From: UBA10205 sp035289625
Lineage (GTDB): Archaea > Iainarchaeota > Iainarchaeia > Iainarchaeales > Iainarchaeaceae
Direction of reading: 5' to 3'
DNA length: 64,000 nt
Assembly (NCBI GenBank): GCA_035289625.1
Contig: DATDWP010000010.1
Location: 61,472-125,471 of the forward strand
Position numbers and translations under genes: made by a program. This document shows positions 52,116 through 59,121 of the stretch, one piece after another. Within the stretch, counting starts at the first letter, position 1. Each line of letters opens with the position of its first letter. The notes under the pieces were generated by a model. It searched no databases. It was not told the origin of the DNA and was given only the letters and a program-made list of their open reading frames with translations.

Positions 52116-53525
52116 ATGACAGATATTTTAGGATTTGTAAAAAGCGTAGAGCAGGGGAGTGTTTCCGCTCTTGAAAATGCGCATAAAATTGTAGAGGAAA
52201 TTGAAAAGAAGAACAAAAAATACAATCATTTCAATTATTTTGATTCAAAATCCGTTATAGAGCAGGCAAATTCTCTTGAAAAGGAAATAAAAAAGGGCAG
52301 AAAAGGAAAATTGCTAGGGGTTCCAATAAGCGTAAAGGATTGCCTTTGCGTTAGGGGGATGGAATCTCGGGCGGGTTCGAAAATTTTGAGCGGCTACAAA
52401 CCAGTTTTTGATGCAACAGCGGTTGCAAAAGCAAGAGCGCAAGGAGCGATAATTTTAGGTAAAACAGTGCAGGATGAATTTGGTTTTGGGACATTTTCAA
52501 CAAATGTAACTGCGGGAAAAATCCCTCTAAACCCGCTTGATGAATCGCGAAGCTGCGGAGGTAGTTCTGGGGGTGCTGCAGGTTTTGCAGCGCTAACTAA
52601 ATATCCGCACATTGCTCTTGCGGAAAGTACTGGGGGGAGCATTGCCTGCCCGGCTTCATTTTGCGGTGTTTCATCAATTACTCCAACCTATGGCCTTGTT
52701 TCGCGCTATGGGCTTATGGATTATGCAAATTCACTAGATAAGATAGGGGCAATCGGCAAATCAATGGATGATGCTGCGCTATTGCTAGAGGTAATTGCTG
52801 GCAAGGATGATCTGGATAGCACATCTCTTAGTGCTCCCTTGCAAAAAGAAAAAAAAATCGAAGGCCTCAAAATAGGTGTTCCAAAAGACCTCATAGATCA
52901 GATCGAGGACAAAAAACTTGTTGATGTTGTTTTGAAAAGGTTGGAAAAAGCAAAATCCCTTGGGTGTAAAATAGTGGATGTTAAAATGCCTCTTAATTCC
53001 GAATACGGGATTGCTGCTTATTATTTGATTGCAATGAGCGAAGCTTCCACAAATTTGGCCAAGTATTGCGGGATGCGCTATGGCCTTGCAAAAAAATTAG
53101 AGGGGAATTTCAATGAGTATTTTTCCTCAGTGCGCTCTGATGGGTTTGGGGAGGAAGCTAAGAGAAGGATAATGCTTGGGACATTTGCTAGAATGTCGGG
53201 TTTTAGGGATGCTTATTATTTGCGTGCAATGAAGAGCAGAACCGCCCTAATAAATGAATTCAAAGAGGTGTTCAAAAAAGTTGATTTGCTAGCATTTCCT
53301 GCAATGCCTCTTGTTGCTCCCAAATTTTCAGAAATTGAAAAGCTATCCCCTGTTGAACATTATTCTATGGATTTGTGCACGGTTCCTGCAAATTTGTGCG
53401 GTATGCCGCATGCAACAATAACTGCGGGGGATTATAAAAAAATGCCTTCTGGGCTCATGGTAGTTGGGAACCATTTGCAGGATCTGAATGTTATTTCTCT
53501 TGCAAGAAATCTTGAGGGGAAATAA
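52116..53525 (+). CDS. gatA: Glu/Asp-tRNA amidotransferase subunit A
   Basis: The 469-residue amidase-signature protein keeps the Lys in VPISVKDCLC, the Ser cis-loop SCGGSSGG, and the nucleophile Ser in ESTGGSIACPASFCG. In most GatA the GSDTGGSIR segment has Arg; here it is Ala (GSIAC), an oddity to check. GatA releases ammonia from Gln for amidation of Asp-tRNA-Asn or Glu-tRNA-Gln. It is cotranscribed with gatC and the inositol-monophosphatase gene. Confidence 0.93.
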   Translation: MTDILGFVKSVEQGSVSALENAHKIVEEIEKKNKKYNHFNYFDSKSVIEQANSLEKEIKKGRKGKLLGVPISVKDCLCVRGMESRAGSKILSGYKPVFDATAVAKARAQGAIILGKTVQDEFGFGTFSTNVTAGKIPLNPLDESRSCGGSSGGAAGFAALTKYPHIALAESTGGSIACPASFCGVSSITPTYGLVSRYGLMDYANSLDKIGAIGKSMDDAALLLEVIAGKDDLDSTSLSAPLQKEKKIEGLKIGVPKDLIDQIEDKKLVDVVLKRLEKAKSLGCKIVDVKMPLNSEYGIAAYYLIAMSEASTNLAKYCGMRYGLAKKLEGNFNEYFSSVRSDGFGEEAKRRIMLGTFARMSGFRDAYYLRAMKSRTALINEFKEVFKKVDLLAFPAMPLVAPKFSEIEKLSPVEHYSMDLCTVPANLCGMPHATITAGDYKKMPSGLMVVGNHLQDLNVISLARNLEGK

Positions 53526-54289
53526 TGCAGGAAATTGAAGTTGCAAAATCAGCTTGCCTTGAGGCGGGAAAAATTGCACTGAAATATTTCAGAAAGGATT
53601 TTGCAGTCCGCCTAAAAGGCCCTGGGGATGTTGTAACTCAAGCCGATATTGAGTGTGAGAGGGAGATAAAAAAAGTGATTTCCTCCAAATACCCTTCGCA
53701 CTCTTTTTTAGGTGAAGAGGAGGGCAAAGTCGGATCTTCCGATTCTCTTTGGGTAATTGATCCGATTGACGGGACAACAAATTTTGTTCACGGAGTTGAC
53801 CAATTCTGCCACTCTGTTGCCCTCGTAGAGGGAGGGGAAATAATATGCGGGGCAGTTTTTAATCCGGTGCAAAAAAAGCTCTATACTGCCCAGCGGGGAA
53901 GTGGGGCATTTTTAAACGGGAAAAAAATATATGTTTCACGCGTCTCGCGTATAGAGGATTCTCTTCTTGTGAGCGGATTTCCGTATGATGCGGCGATGCA
54001 GAAAAAAACTTTTGCCTCAACTGCAGCTCTGCGGGGATTGTGCCAGGACATCAGGCGATTTGGCTCGGCAGCGCTTGACCTGTGTTATATTGCAGAAGGG
54101 GCATGCGATGCGTTTTTTGAGTATGTGCTAAGGCCATGGGACGTAGCTGCAGGCATACTTATTGTAAGGGAAGCCGGCGGAGAGGTCACTGATATTAATG
54201 GCAAGACAGCAAGAATTGATTCGGGTCATTTTCTCGCTTCCAATGCCCTGCTGCACAGTGAAGTGCTAAAATACCTTGAGAGGGTTTAG
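53525..54289 (+). CDS. Inositol-monophosphatase-family phosphatase
   Basis: The 254-residue protein has the IMPase metal-site motifs: GEEEG, WVIDPIDGTTNFVHG and the late WDVAAGILIVREAGG. Archaeal members are often bifunctional inositol monophosphatase / fructose bisphosphatase. Its ATG overlaps the gatA stop by 1 bp, so it is cotranscribed with the amidotransferase operon, a linkage with no known functional reason. Confidence 0.9.
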   Translation: MQEIEVAKSACLEAGKIALKYFRKDFAVRLKGPGDVVTQADIECEREIKKVISSKYPSHSFLGEEEGKVGSSDSLWVIDPIDGTTNFVHGVDQFCHSVALVEGGEIICGAVFNPVQKKLYTAQRGSGAFLNGKKIYVSRVSRIEDSLLVSGFPYDAAMQKKTFASTAALRGLCQDIRRFGSAALDLCYIAEGACDAFFEYVLRPWDVAAGILIVREAGGEVTDINGKTARIDSGHFLASNALLHSEVLKYLERV

Positions 54290-54474
54290 CGCTTATTTTT
54301 TCCCTGCGCGATTTCATTTGGTTTTTTTGGTTTCTCACTCTGCTTTTGGTTATAGCCTTCCATAAACCCGGCTTCTTGTGGGTCTACTTCGTCATTTTCG
54401 AGCATTTCCTCGACCTGCTCATCATCGTATGGGTCTTTGGTTTTGTGGGTTTCTTTTTCTGTCTTTTTAGCCAT
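54286..54474 (-). CDS. Small acidic protein of unknown function
   Basis: The 62-residue product is Glu/Asp/Lys-rich with DPQEAGFMEGY in the middle. Minus-strand GAGGTGG (54483-54489) precedes the ATG, supporting translation. The 3' end overlaps the phosphatase gene by 4 bp. Short acidic proteins with EAGFMEGY-like cores seem recurrent in small archaeal genomes, but that is an impression and the function is unknown. Confidence 0.55.
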   Translation of the reverse strand: MAKKTEKETHKTKDPYDDEQVEEMLENDEVDPQEAGFMEGYNQKQSEKPKKPNEIAQGKNKR

Positions 54475-54572
54475 TTTGTTGCCACCTCAAATAGACTATT
54501 TGGCTAAAGTGCATTTATTACCTTCTATTTTACATTATTCGAATTTAAATCTAAGTGCTCTATTTGTAGTTT

Positions 54573-55964
54573 ATGAGTGAATTTATATGCGGGTTTGAAT
54601 TGCACCTGCCTCTTAGCTGCAAAACAAAGCTCTTCTGCTCATGTCCTATTGCTACAAAAGATGCAAAGCCAAATACTCTAGTGTGCCCAATTTGCCTAGG
54701 CCATCCAGGTTCAAAGCCTGTTGCAAACAAAAAGGCCATTGAATTTGCCGTAAAACTAGCTCTTGCACTAAATTGCAAAATTGAAAAGGAAATTGTTTTT
54801 TCAAGAAAGACTTACTTCTATCCGGACCTTTCAAAAAATTTCCAGATAAGCCAATACGATGTCCCTATCGGAAGAAGTGGATTTGTAGAACTTGATAGCA
54901 CAAAGAAAATACGCCTTAGCCGTGTGCATTTAGAAGAAGATCCCGGGGCAATTGTTCATGAAGGCACAGTGCAGGGTTCATCATATGTTCTTGTTGACTA
55001 TAACCGATCCGGCGTTCCGCTTTGTGAAATCGTAACAGAGCCGGATATTACTTCGCAAGAAGAGGCGCGGGAGTTTTTGGATAAGCTCAAAAAAATAGTG
55101 GGGTATTTGGGGATATTTGATATTGATAACTCCGTGCTAAAGGCAGATACCAATGTTTCTGTTCCGAAAGGGGAGAGGGTTGAGGTGAAAAATGTCACGG
55201 GGTCAAAAAATGTGGAAGCCGCGCTTTTGTATGAAGTGCAGCGCCAAATTGAAATTATAAAAGAAGGGGGAAAAATCGAGCGTGAGACCCGGGGCTTTGA
55301 TGAGAAGACCTCTGCCACCTATTCACTTAGGAAAAAAGAAACAGAGGAAGATTATGGGTTTATTGTCGATGCGGATTTAGTCCCTGTTGATCTTACCGGT
55401 GAATTTGTGGGAAAATTAAAAAAGGGCCTTCCGGAGTTGCCGGTGCAAAAGGCAAAGAGGTTTGAAAAAGAATTCGGGTTAAAAGAATATGATTCAAGAG
55501 TTCTTGCAGCAAATAAGGGCCTTGCGGATATTTTTGAGAGCAGCGCAAAAATTGACACTCAAATAGCAGCTCGGCTTGTTTCAAGAGAATTAATGGGAAT
55601 ACTAAACTACAACTCCCTTGATTTGGGCGATACCAAAATCACTCAAAGTGGTATTTTGGAGCTAACGCAGCTTGTTGCAGGCGGAAAAGTTAGTGAAAAG
55701 AACGCAAAAGAATCCTTGATCAAATACGCGCTTGATGGCATTTCCCCCAAAGAGTTTTTGCAAAAAAACAATTTGCTGATTGATTCCTCTTCTGATGTTG
55801 AAGGAATTGTAAGAGAAGTGGTTGCAGAAAATAAAAGCGCATTTGAAGAGTACAAAAAAGGCAATTCCAAATCCCTTAATTTCTTAATTGGGCAAGTTAT
55901 GAGAAAGTTAAAAGGCAAGGCAGATGCGCGGCTGGTTCAGAAAAGCATTGAGGGGCTCAAATGA
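54573..55964 (+). CDS. gatB: Glu/Asp-tRNA amidotransferase subunit B
   Basis: The 463-residue protein has GatB blocks: FELHLPLSCKTKLFC, CPICLGHPGSKPVANKKAI, FSRKTYFYPDLSKNFQISQYD and VNRSGVPLCEIVTEPD-like (DYNRSGVPLCEIV). It binds tRNA and phosphorylates the acyl group. gatB is split from gatCA by the IMPase and acidic-protein genes. Its stop overlaps the YjbQ-like gene by 4 bp. Confidence 0.93.
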   Translation: MSEFICGFELHLPLSCKTKLFCSCPIATKDAKPNTLVCPICLGHPGSKPVANKKAIEFAVKLALALNCKIEKEIVFSRKTYFYPDLSKNFQISQYDVPIGRSGFVELDSTKKIRLSRVHLEEDPGAIVHEGTVQGSSYVLVDYNRSGVPLCEIVTEPDITSQEEAREFLDKLKKIVGYLGIFDIDNSVLKADTNVSVPKGERVEVKNVTGSKNVEAALLYEVQRQIEIIKEGGKIERETRGFDEKTSATYSLRKKETEEDYGFIVDADLVPVDLTGEFVGKLKKGLPELPVQKAKRFEKEFGLKEYDSRVLAANKGLADIFESSAKIDTQIAARLVSRELMGILNYNSLDLGDTKITQSGILELTQLVAGGKVSEKNAKESLIKYALDGISPKEFLQKNNLLIDSSSDVEGIVREVVAENKSAFEEYKKGNSKSLNFLIGQVMRKLKGKADARLVQKSIEGLK

Positions 55965-56362
55965 TTGAGCTTTCGGTAGAAAGTTCAAAAAGAAATGAAC
56001 TGATTGATGTTACTTTAAAAATTTCCGGAGCGGTTTTAAAATCCGGGATTGTAAACGGAGCATGCATTGTCTATGTTCCGCACACAACTGCAAGTCTTAC
56101 TGTAAATGAAGGGCACGATCCTGATGTTACTAAGGATATTTTAAAAAAACTAAATGAACTTGTTCCAAAAAATGAAAACCATGCCCATGCAGAGGGCAAT
56201 TCCGATTCTCACATAAAAGCGCTTCTTGTAGGCAGCTCTGTTACAATAATTGTTGAAAAGGGCAAATTGTGCCTTGGCAGGTGGCAGAAGGTATTTTTTT
56301 GCGAATTTGACGGCCCAAGGGAGCGCACTTTTTGGGTGCAAACGCTAGCTGGGGATAAATGA
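55961..56362 (+). CDS. YjbQ/UPF0047 family protein
   Basis: The 133-residue protein contains YVPHTTASLTVNEGHDPDV, HAEGNSDSHIKALLVGSSVTI and GRWQKVFFCEFDGPRER, the hallmarks of the YjbQ family. E. coli YjbQ has thiamine-phosphate synthase side activity and structures bind metal. The physiological role is unsettled. It is the last gene of the gatB pair. Confidence 0.85.
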   Translation: MIELSVESSKRNELIDVTLKISGAVLKSGIVNGACIVYVPHTTASLTVNEGHDPDVTKDILKKLNELVPKNENHAHAEGNSDSHIKALLVGSSVTIIVEKGKLCLGRWQKVFFCEFDGPRERTFWVQTLAGDK

Positions 56363-56441
56363 TAATTTAGTGAACTTTCTCCAAGCGCTCTTTTGCCGGA
56401 TTTTTGTAAACATTTAAATAAAGCTTAGTTCAATTGAGTTT

Positions 56442-56654
56442 ATGCCAATTAGACATCCAGACCCACATGGGTTTTCAAATAGATTGCGTAAACAGTTGGG
56501 CATAGAAAGGAAAATTATTAATCTTAGCCCTGATCAGAGACGATGGCTTGTTACAAATGGCATAAAATTATCTCCAGGGGTTAAAATAACTCTCCCTGAT
56601 AAATTACATGGCCAAGCCTTGGCGCGTAAAATACCTTTTGAGTTTGAGTTATAA
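56442..56654 (+). CDS. Small basic protein of unknown function
   Basis: The 70-residue product is Arg/Lys-rich with no recognised motif. It is preceded by an A/T-rich region (taaataaagctt) that may act as a TATA box. Its weak support comes from frame, start signal and its isolation before the integrase. Confidence 0.4.
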   Translation: MPIRHPDPHGFSNRLRKQLGIERKIINLSPDQRRWLVTNGIKLSPGVKITLPDKLHGQALARKIPFEFEL

Positions 56655-56772
56655 TCTTTAATTTTCTCAAGCTAAAGTAATTGTCGCTAATGCCAAATTA
56701 GGCCAATTTAGGGCTTTTTGAGGGTTTTTTCCAGTGCTTGTACCAAATAGCATCTATATATACTATAGGTGA

Positions 56773-56794
56773 TGTATAGATACATATAAATATT
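56773..56794 (+). promoter_or_regulatory. Integrase promoter with an inverted repeat
   Basis: tgtat-ag-ataca (56773-56784) is an exact inverted repeat followed directly by the TATA-like atataaatatt. The TATA lies about 27 bp before ATG 56817, fitting a leaderless transcript. The inverted repeat overlaps the upstream BRE position, so it may be an operator for integrase repression. Confidence 0.5.
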
Positions 56795-56816
56795 AGGTTG
56801 TGCCATATATTGGTGT

Positions 56817-58145
56817 ATGTCAACAGATAAGCATAATGCTGAAAGGCTTCTTGAGCAGGTAAAGAATTGTGACACTTTGGATGAGAACAAGCAATTGGTT
56901 ACTAATTTCTTTTACGAGAAACTCACCTCGAATATCAAGTATGGTTCCCTTGCGGCTTATCTGAAGATTTTGACCAGGGTTCTTGTTTTCAAAAAAAAGC
57001 CTTTGAAAGAATTTACTCAGAGCGAGCTTGTGGAATTTTTCATTAACATCAAGCCCTTGTCTTCTACTGTCATTGCAAAAAACGGGCAAGTCTATACCAA
57101 GCAGCCCAAGGAGTTTGCTCCTTACACCATTTCCTCAATGAAGGTTAACTTGAAGGTTTTTTGGAAATGGTTATTCAGGGGAGACCAAAAAGCTGAACGG
57201 GATGAGCATGGTTATCCGCTGGCGGTCTCCTGGATTAGCGGTAGTCGAAGGAAAATCAAGCCGTTACTCCAAAGAGAGCCCCTCACCCGTGATGAAATCA
57301 ATTTCATATTGAAAACCACGAAAAGCTCTAGGACCAAGGCCGTAATAGCAGTGCTTTTTGAATCAGGGCAAAGGCAGGGAGAGTTCCTCGGAATGAGGAT
57401 AAGCAAAGTAAAATTTTTCGATGACTATTGCGAGTTCATTTGCAGTGGAAAAACAGGGGAGAGGCCGGTAATACTTGTAAAGAGCTATCCGTATTTCAAA
57501 AAATGGTTGGAAGAGCGAAAGCAAATCAAAAATGTGCCTACAGAATACCAGGACTTTGTTTGGCTGACAACAACGAAATCGTTTGCAAAAACGGTTCCCC
57601 GGCCCATGAAGCTGGGTGCCCTTACAAACGCAATCAAATACGTAGCAAAAAAGGCCGGGATTACAAAAAGGGTCTGGGTGCACGGCCTGAGGCACTCCTC
57701 AGCCACCGATTTTTTCAAGCAAGGCTATAACGAATCAGAAGCCCGCCTCAAATACGGCTGGAGCAAAGATAGTAACATGCCATCAATCTACACTCATTAC
57801 CAGCACGATGACCTCAAAGACAAAATCCTAATCAGAAGTGGAAAAAAAGCAGATGACAACAAGTACGACGGTAACACCCTCGTCTTGAGGGAATGCCAGT
57901 TCTGCTCCACAGAAAACCCCGGAGGCAGCGACTACTGTTACAAGTGCGGCAAGCCCATGACAATCCAAAAAATCAAGGCAACTGAAAAAGAAGGCAATGC
58001 CCTCGGCTTCATGCAATCCATGATAGGCGAAATTAAAGACCTTGAAAAAAGCGGCCTAGACATCCAGCAATTCAACTCATTCATGGAAGAATACGTCAAA
58101 AACTCCCAGAAAAAAGCACACGAAAAAATCAAGGTGTATCAATGA
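56817..58145 (+). CDS. Tyrosine recombinase/integrase with C-terminal zinc ribbon
   Basis: The 442-residue protein has an N-terminal core-binding region (about 1-140) and a catalytic domain with Arg in ESGQRQGEFLGM (about 181-192), the HGLRHSSATDFF box (about 284-296) and Tyr in SIYTHYQ (about 322-328). A CQFC...CYKCG zinc ribbon (about 361-380) follows. It should cut and rejoin DNA at an att site. No att repeat was identified in the window. The next gene overlaps by 4 bp (ATGA). Confidence 0.92.
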   Translation: MSTDKHNAERLLEQVKNCDTLDENKQLVTNFFYEKLTSNIKYGSLAAYLKILTRVLVFKKKPLKEFTQSELVEFFINIKPLSSTVIAKNGQVYTKQPKEFAPYTISSMKVNLKVFWKWLFRGDQKAERDEHGYPLAVSWISGSRRKIKPLLQREPLTRDEINFILKTTKSSRTKAVIAVLFESGQRQGEFLGMRISKVKFFDDYCEFICSGKTGERPVILVKSYPYFKKWLEERKQIKNVPTEYQDFVWLTTTKSFAKTVPRPMKLGALTNAIKYVAKKAGITKRVWVHGLRHSSATDFFKQGYNESEARLKYGWSKDSNMPSIYTHYQHDDLKDKILIRSGKKADDNKYDGNTLVLRECQFCSTENPGGSDYCYKCGKPMTIQKIKATEKEGNALGFMQSMIGEIKDLEKSGLDIQQFNSFMEEYVKNSQKKAHEKIKVYQ

Positions 58146-58279
58146 AAGAAAACAACGCAATATGGTTTCTTATCGGCGCCAATCATGGCCCCGCAATCCT
58201 CATACTCGCATTAGCAATAATCATAATCTTCGCCATTTTCGGTACCCTCTTCTTTATCTGGGTCTCTTTACCAAAATAA
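58142..58279 (+). CDS. 45-aa membrane protein translationally coupled to integrase
   Basis: ATG 58142 to TAA 58277-58279 encodes 45 residues with a single hydrophobic helix (about residues 17-40, IFAIFGTLFFIW). The ATG lies within the integrase stop region (ATGA). Such tiny coupled membrane proteins could be entry-exclusion or immunity-type factors of an integrated element, but nothing proves it. Confidence 0.55.
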   Translation: MKENNAIWFLIGANHGPAILILALAIIIIFAIFGTLFFIWVSLPK

Positions 58280-58437
58280 AACCCCAAGCGCGAAGATAAT
58301 TTCCCGCAAACACCTCCAACAATCCCTATAATGCAAAAACAAGTCACTACACCGCATAAAATTGCGGGGAATTAAAAGAATTTTTATTTGTTTTTTTTGA
58401 TTTGTTGTTTAAGCTTTTCGTTTTATTATTTTTTGTT
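58280..58437. other. Intergenic strand-composition switch; origin-like region
   Basis: The + strand is A/C-rich up to about 58300 and becomes strongly G/T-rich from about 58380, continuing through SRAP and into the convergent polB. The spacer has the hairpin ccgca-taaaat-tgcgg (58353-58368) and an A/T-rich stretch (58370-58435). The switch resembles the skew inflection at a replication origin. This is an observation by eye. Confidence 0.3.
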
Positions 58438-59121
58438 ATGTGTGGTCGTTATTCTTTTGTTTGGTTGTTGAATAAGTTGCAGGATGAGTTTGGGTCAATT
58501 AGGGTAAAATCTGATGGTTTTACTAAGTATAATATTTCTCCGGGGCAATTGAATCCGGTTATTCTTGAGGATGAGAATCAGGCGCAGATTATTGATTTTT
58601 ATCGTTGGGGTCTTGTGCCGCATTGGGCTTTGGGGAAGCCTAATTTTGGTTTTAGGACTATTAATGCTCGGGTTGAAGGTATTTCTGATAGTCCTATGTA
58701 TAAGCGTCCGTTTTTGAATCAGCGTTGTATTGTTCCTGCTTCTGGTTTTTATGAATGGCAAAAGGGCACTACGGGGAAAACTCCTTTTTACATTCATCCG
58801 ACAAAATTGCCTTATTTTGCTTTTGCTGGGATTTATGAGTCATGGAAAACTGATGATGGTGTGCCATTCAATTCGTATTCTATAATTACCCGCGCGGCTG
58901 ATAAGGAAATGTCAAAACTCCATGATCGAATGCCTGTAATGCTCAAAAAGAAACATTTTAAGGAATGGGTTGCTAGTGGTGATAAGCCAGAATCTGAATT
59001 GAAAAATATTTTAGAGGATTATGAGCATGATTTGAAGTTTCATATTGTTTCGAAAGATGTGAACAGTTCGCGGAACGAGAGTGAGTCATTAATCAAGCCT
59101 GTGCAAGGGACTTTGTTTTGA
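58438..59121 (+). CDS. SRAP-family DNA-protein crosslink protein (YedK/HMCES-like)
   Basis: The 227-residue protein begins MCGRYSF, so Cys2 is the catalytic residue after Met removal. Other SRAP residues are present: RTINARVEG (Asn/Arg site), PASGFYEWQ (Glu), and LHDRMPVML (His). SRAP proteins covalently trap abasic sites in single-stranded DNA. ATG 58438 was chosen because the catalytic Cys must be second; the frame start 58402 would not allow this. The gene converges with polB and overlaps its 3' end by 29 bp. Confidence 0.93.
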   Translation: MCGRYSFVWLLNKLQDEFGSIRVKSDGFTKYNISPGQLNPVILEDENQAQIIDFYRWGLVPHWALGKPNFGFRTINARVEGISDSPMYKRPFLNQRCIVPASGFYEWQKGTTGKTPFYIHPTKLPYFAFAGIYESWKTDDGVPFNSYSIITRAADKEMSKLHDRMPVMLKKKHFKEWVASGDKPESELKNILEDYEHDLKFHIVSKDVNSSRNESESLIKPVQGTLF

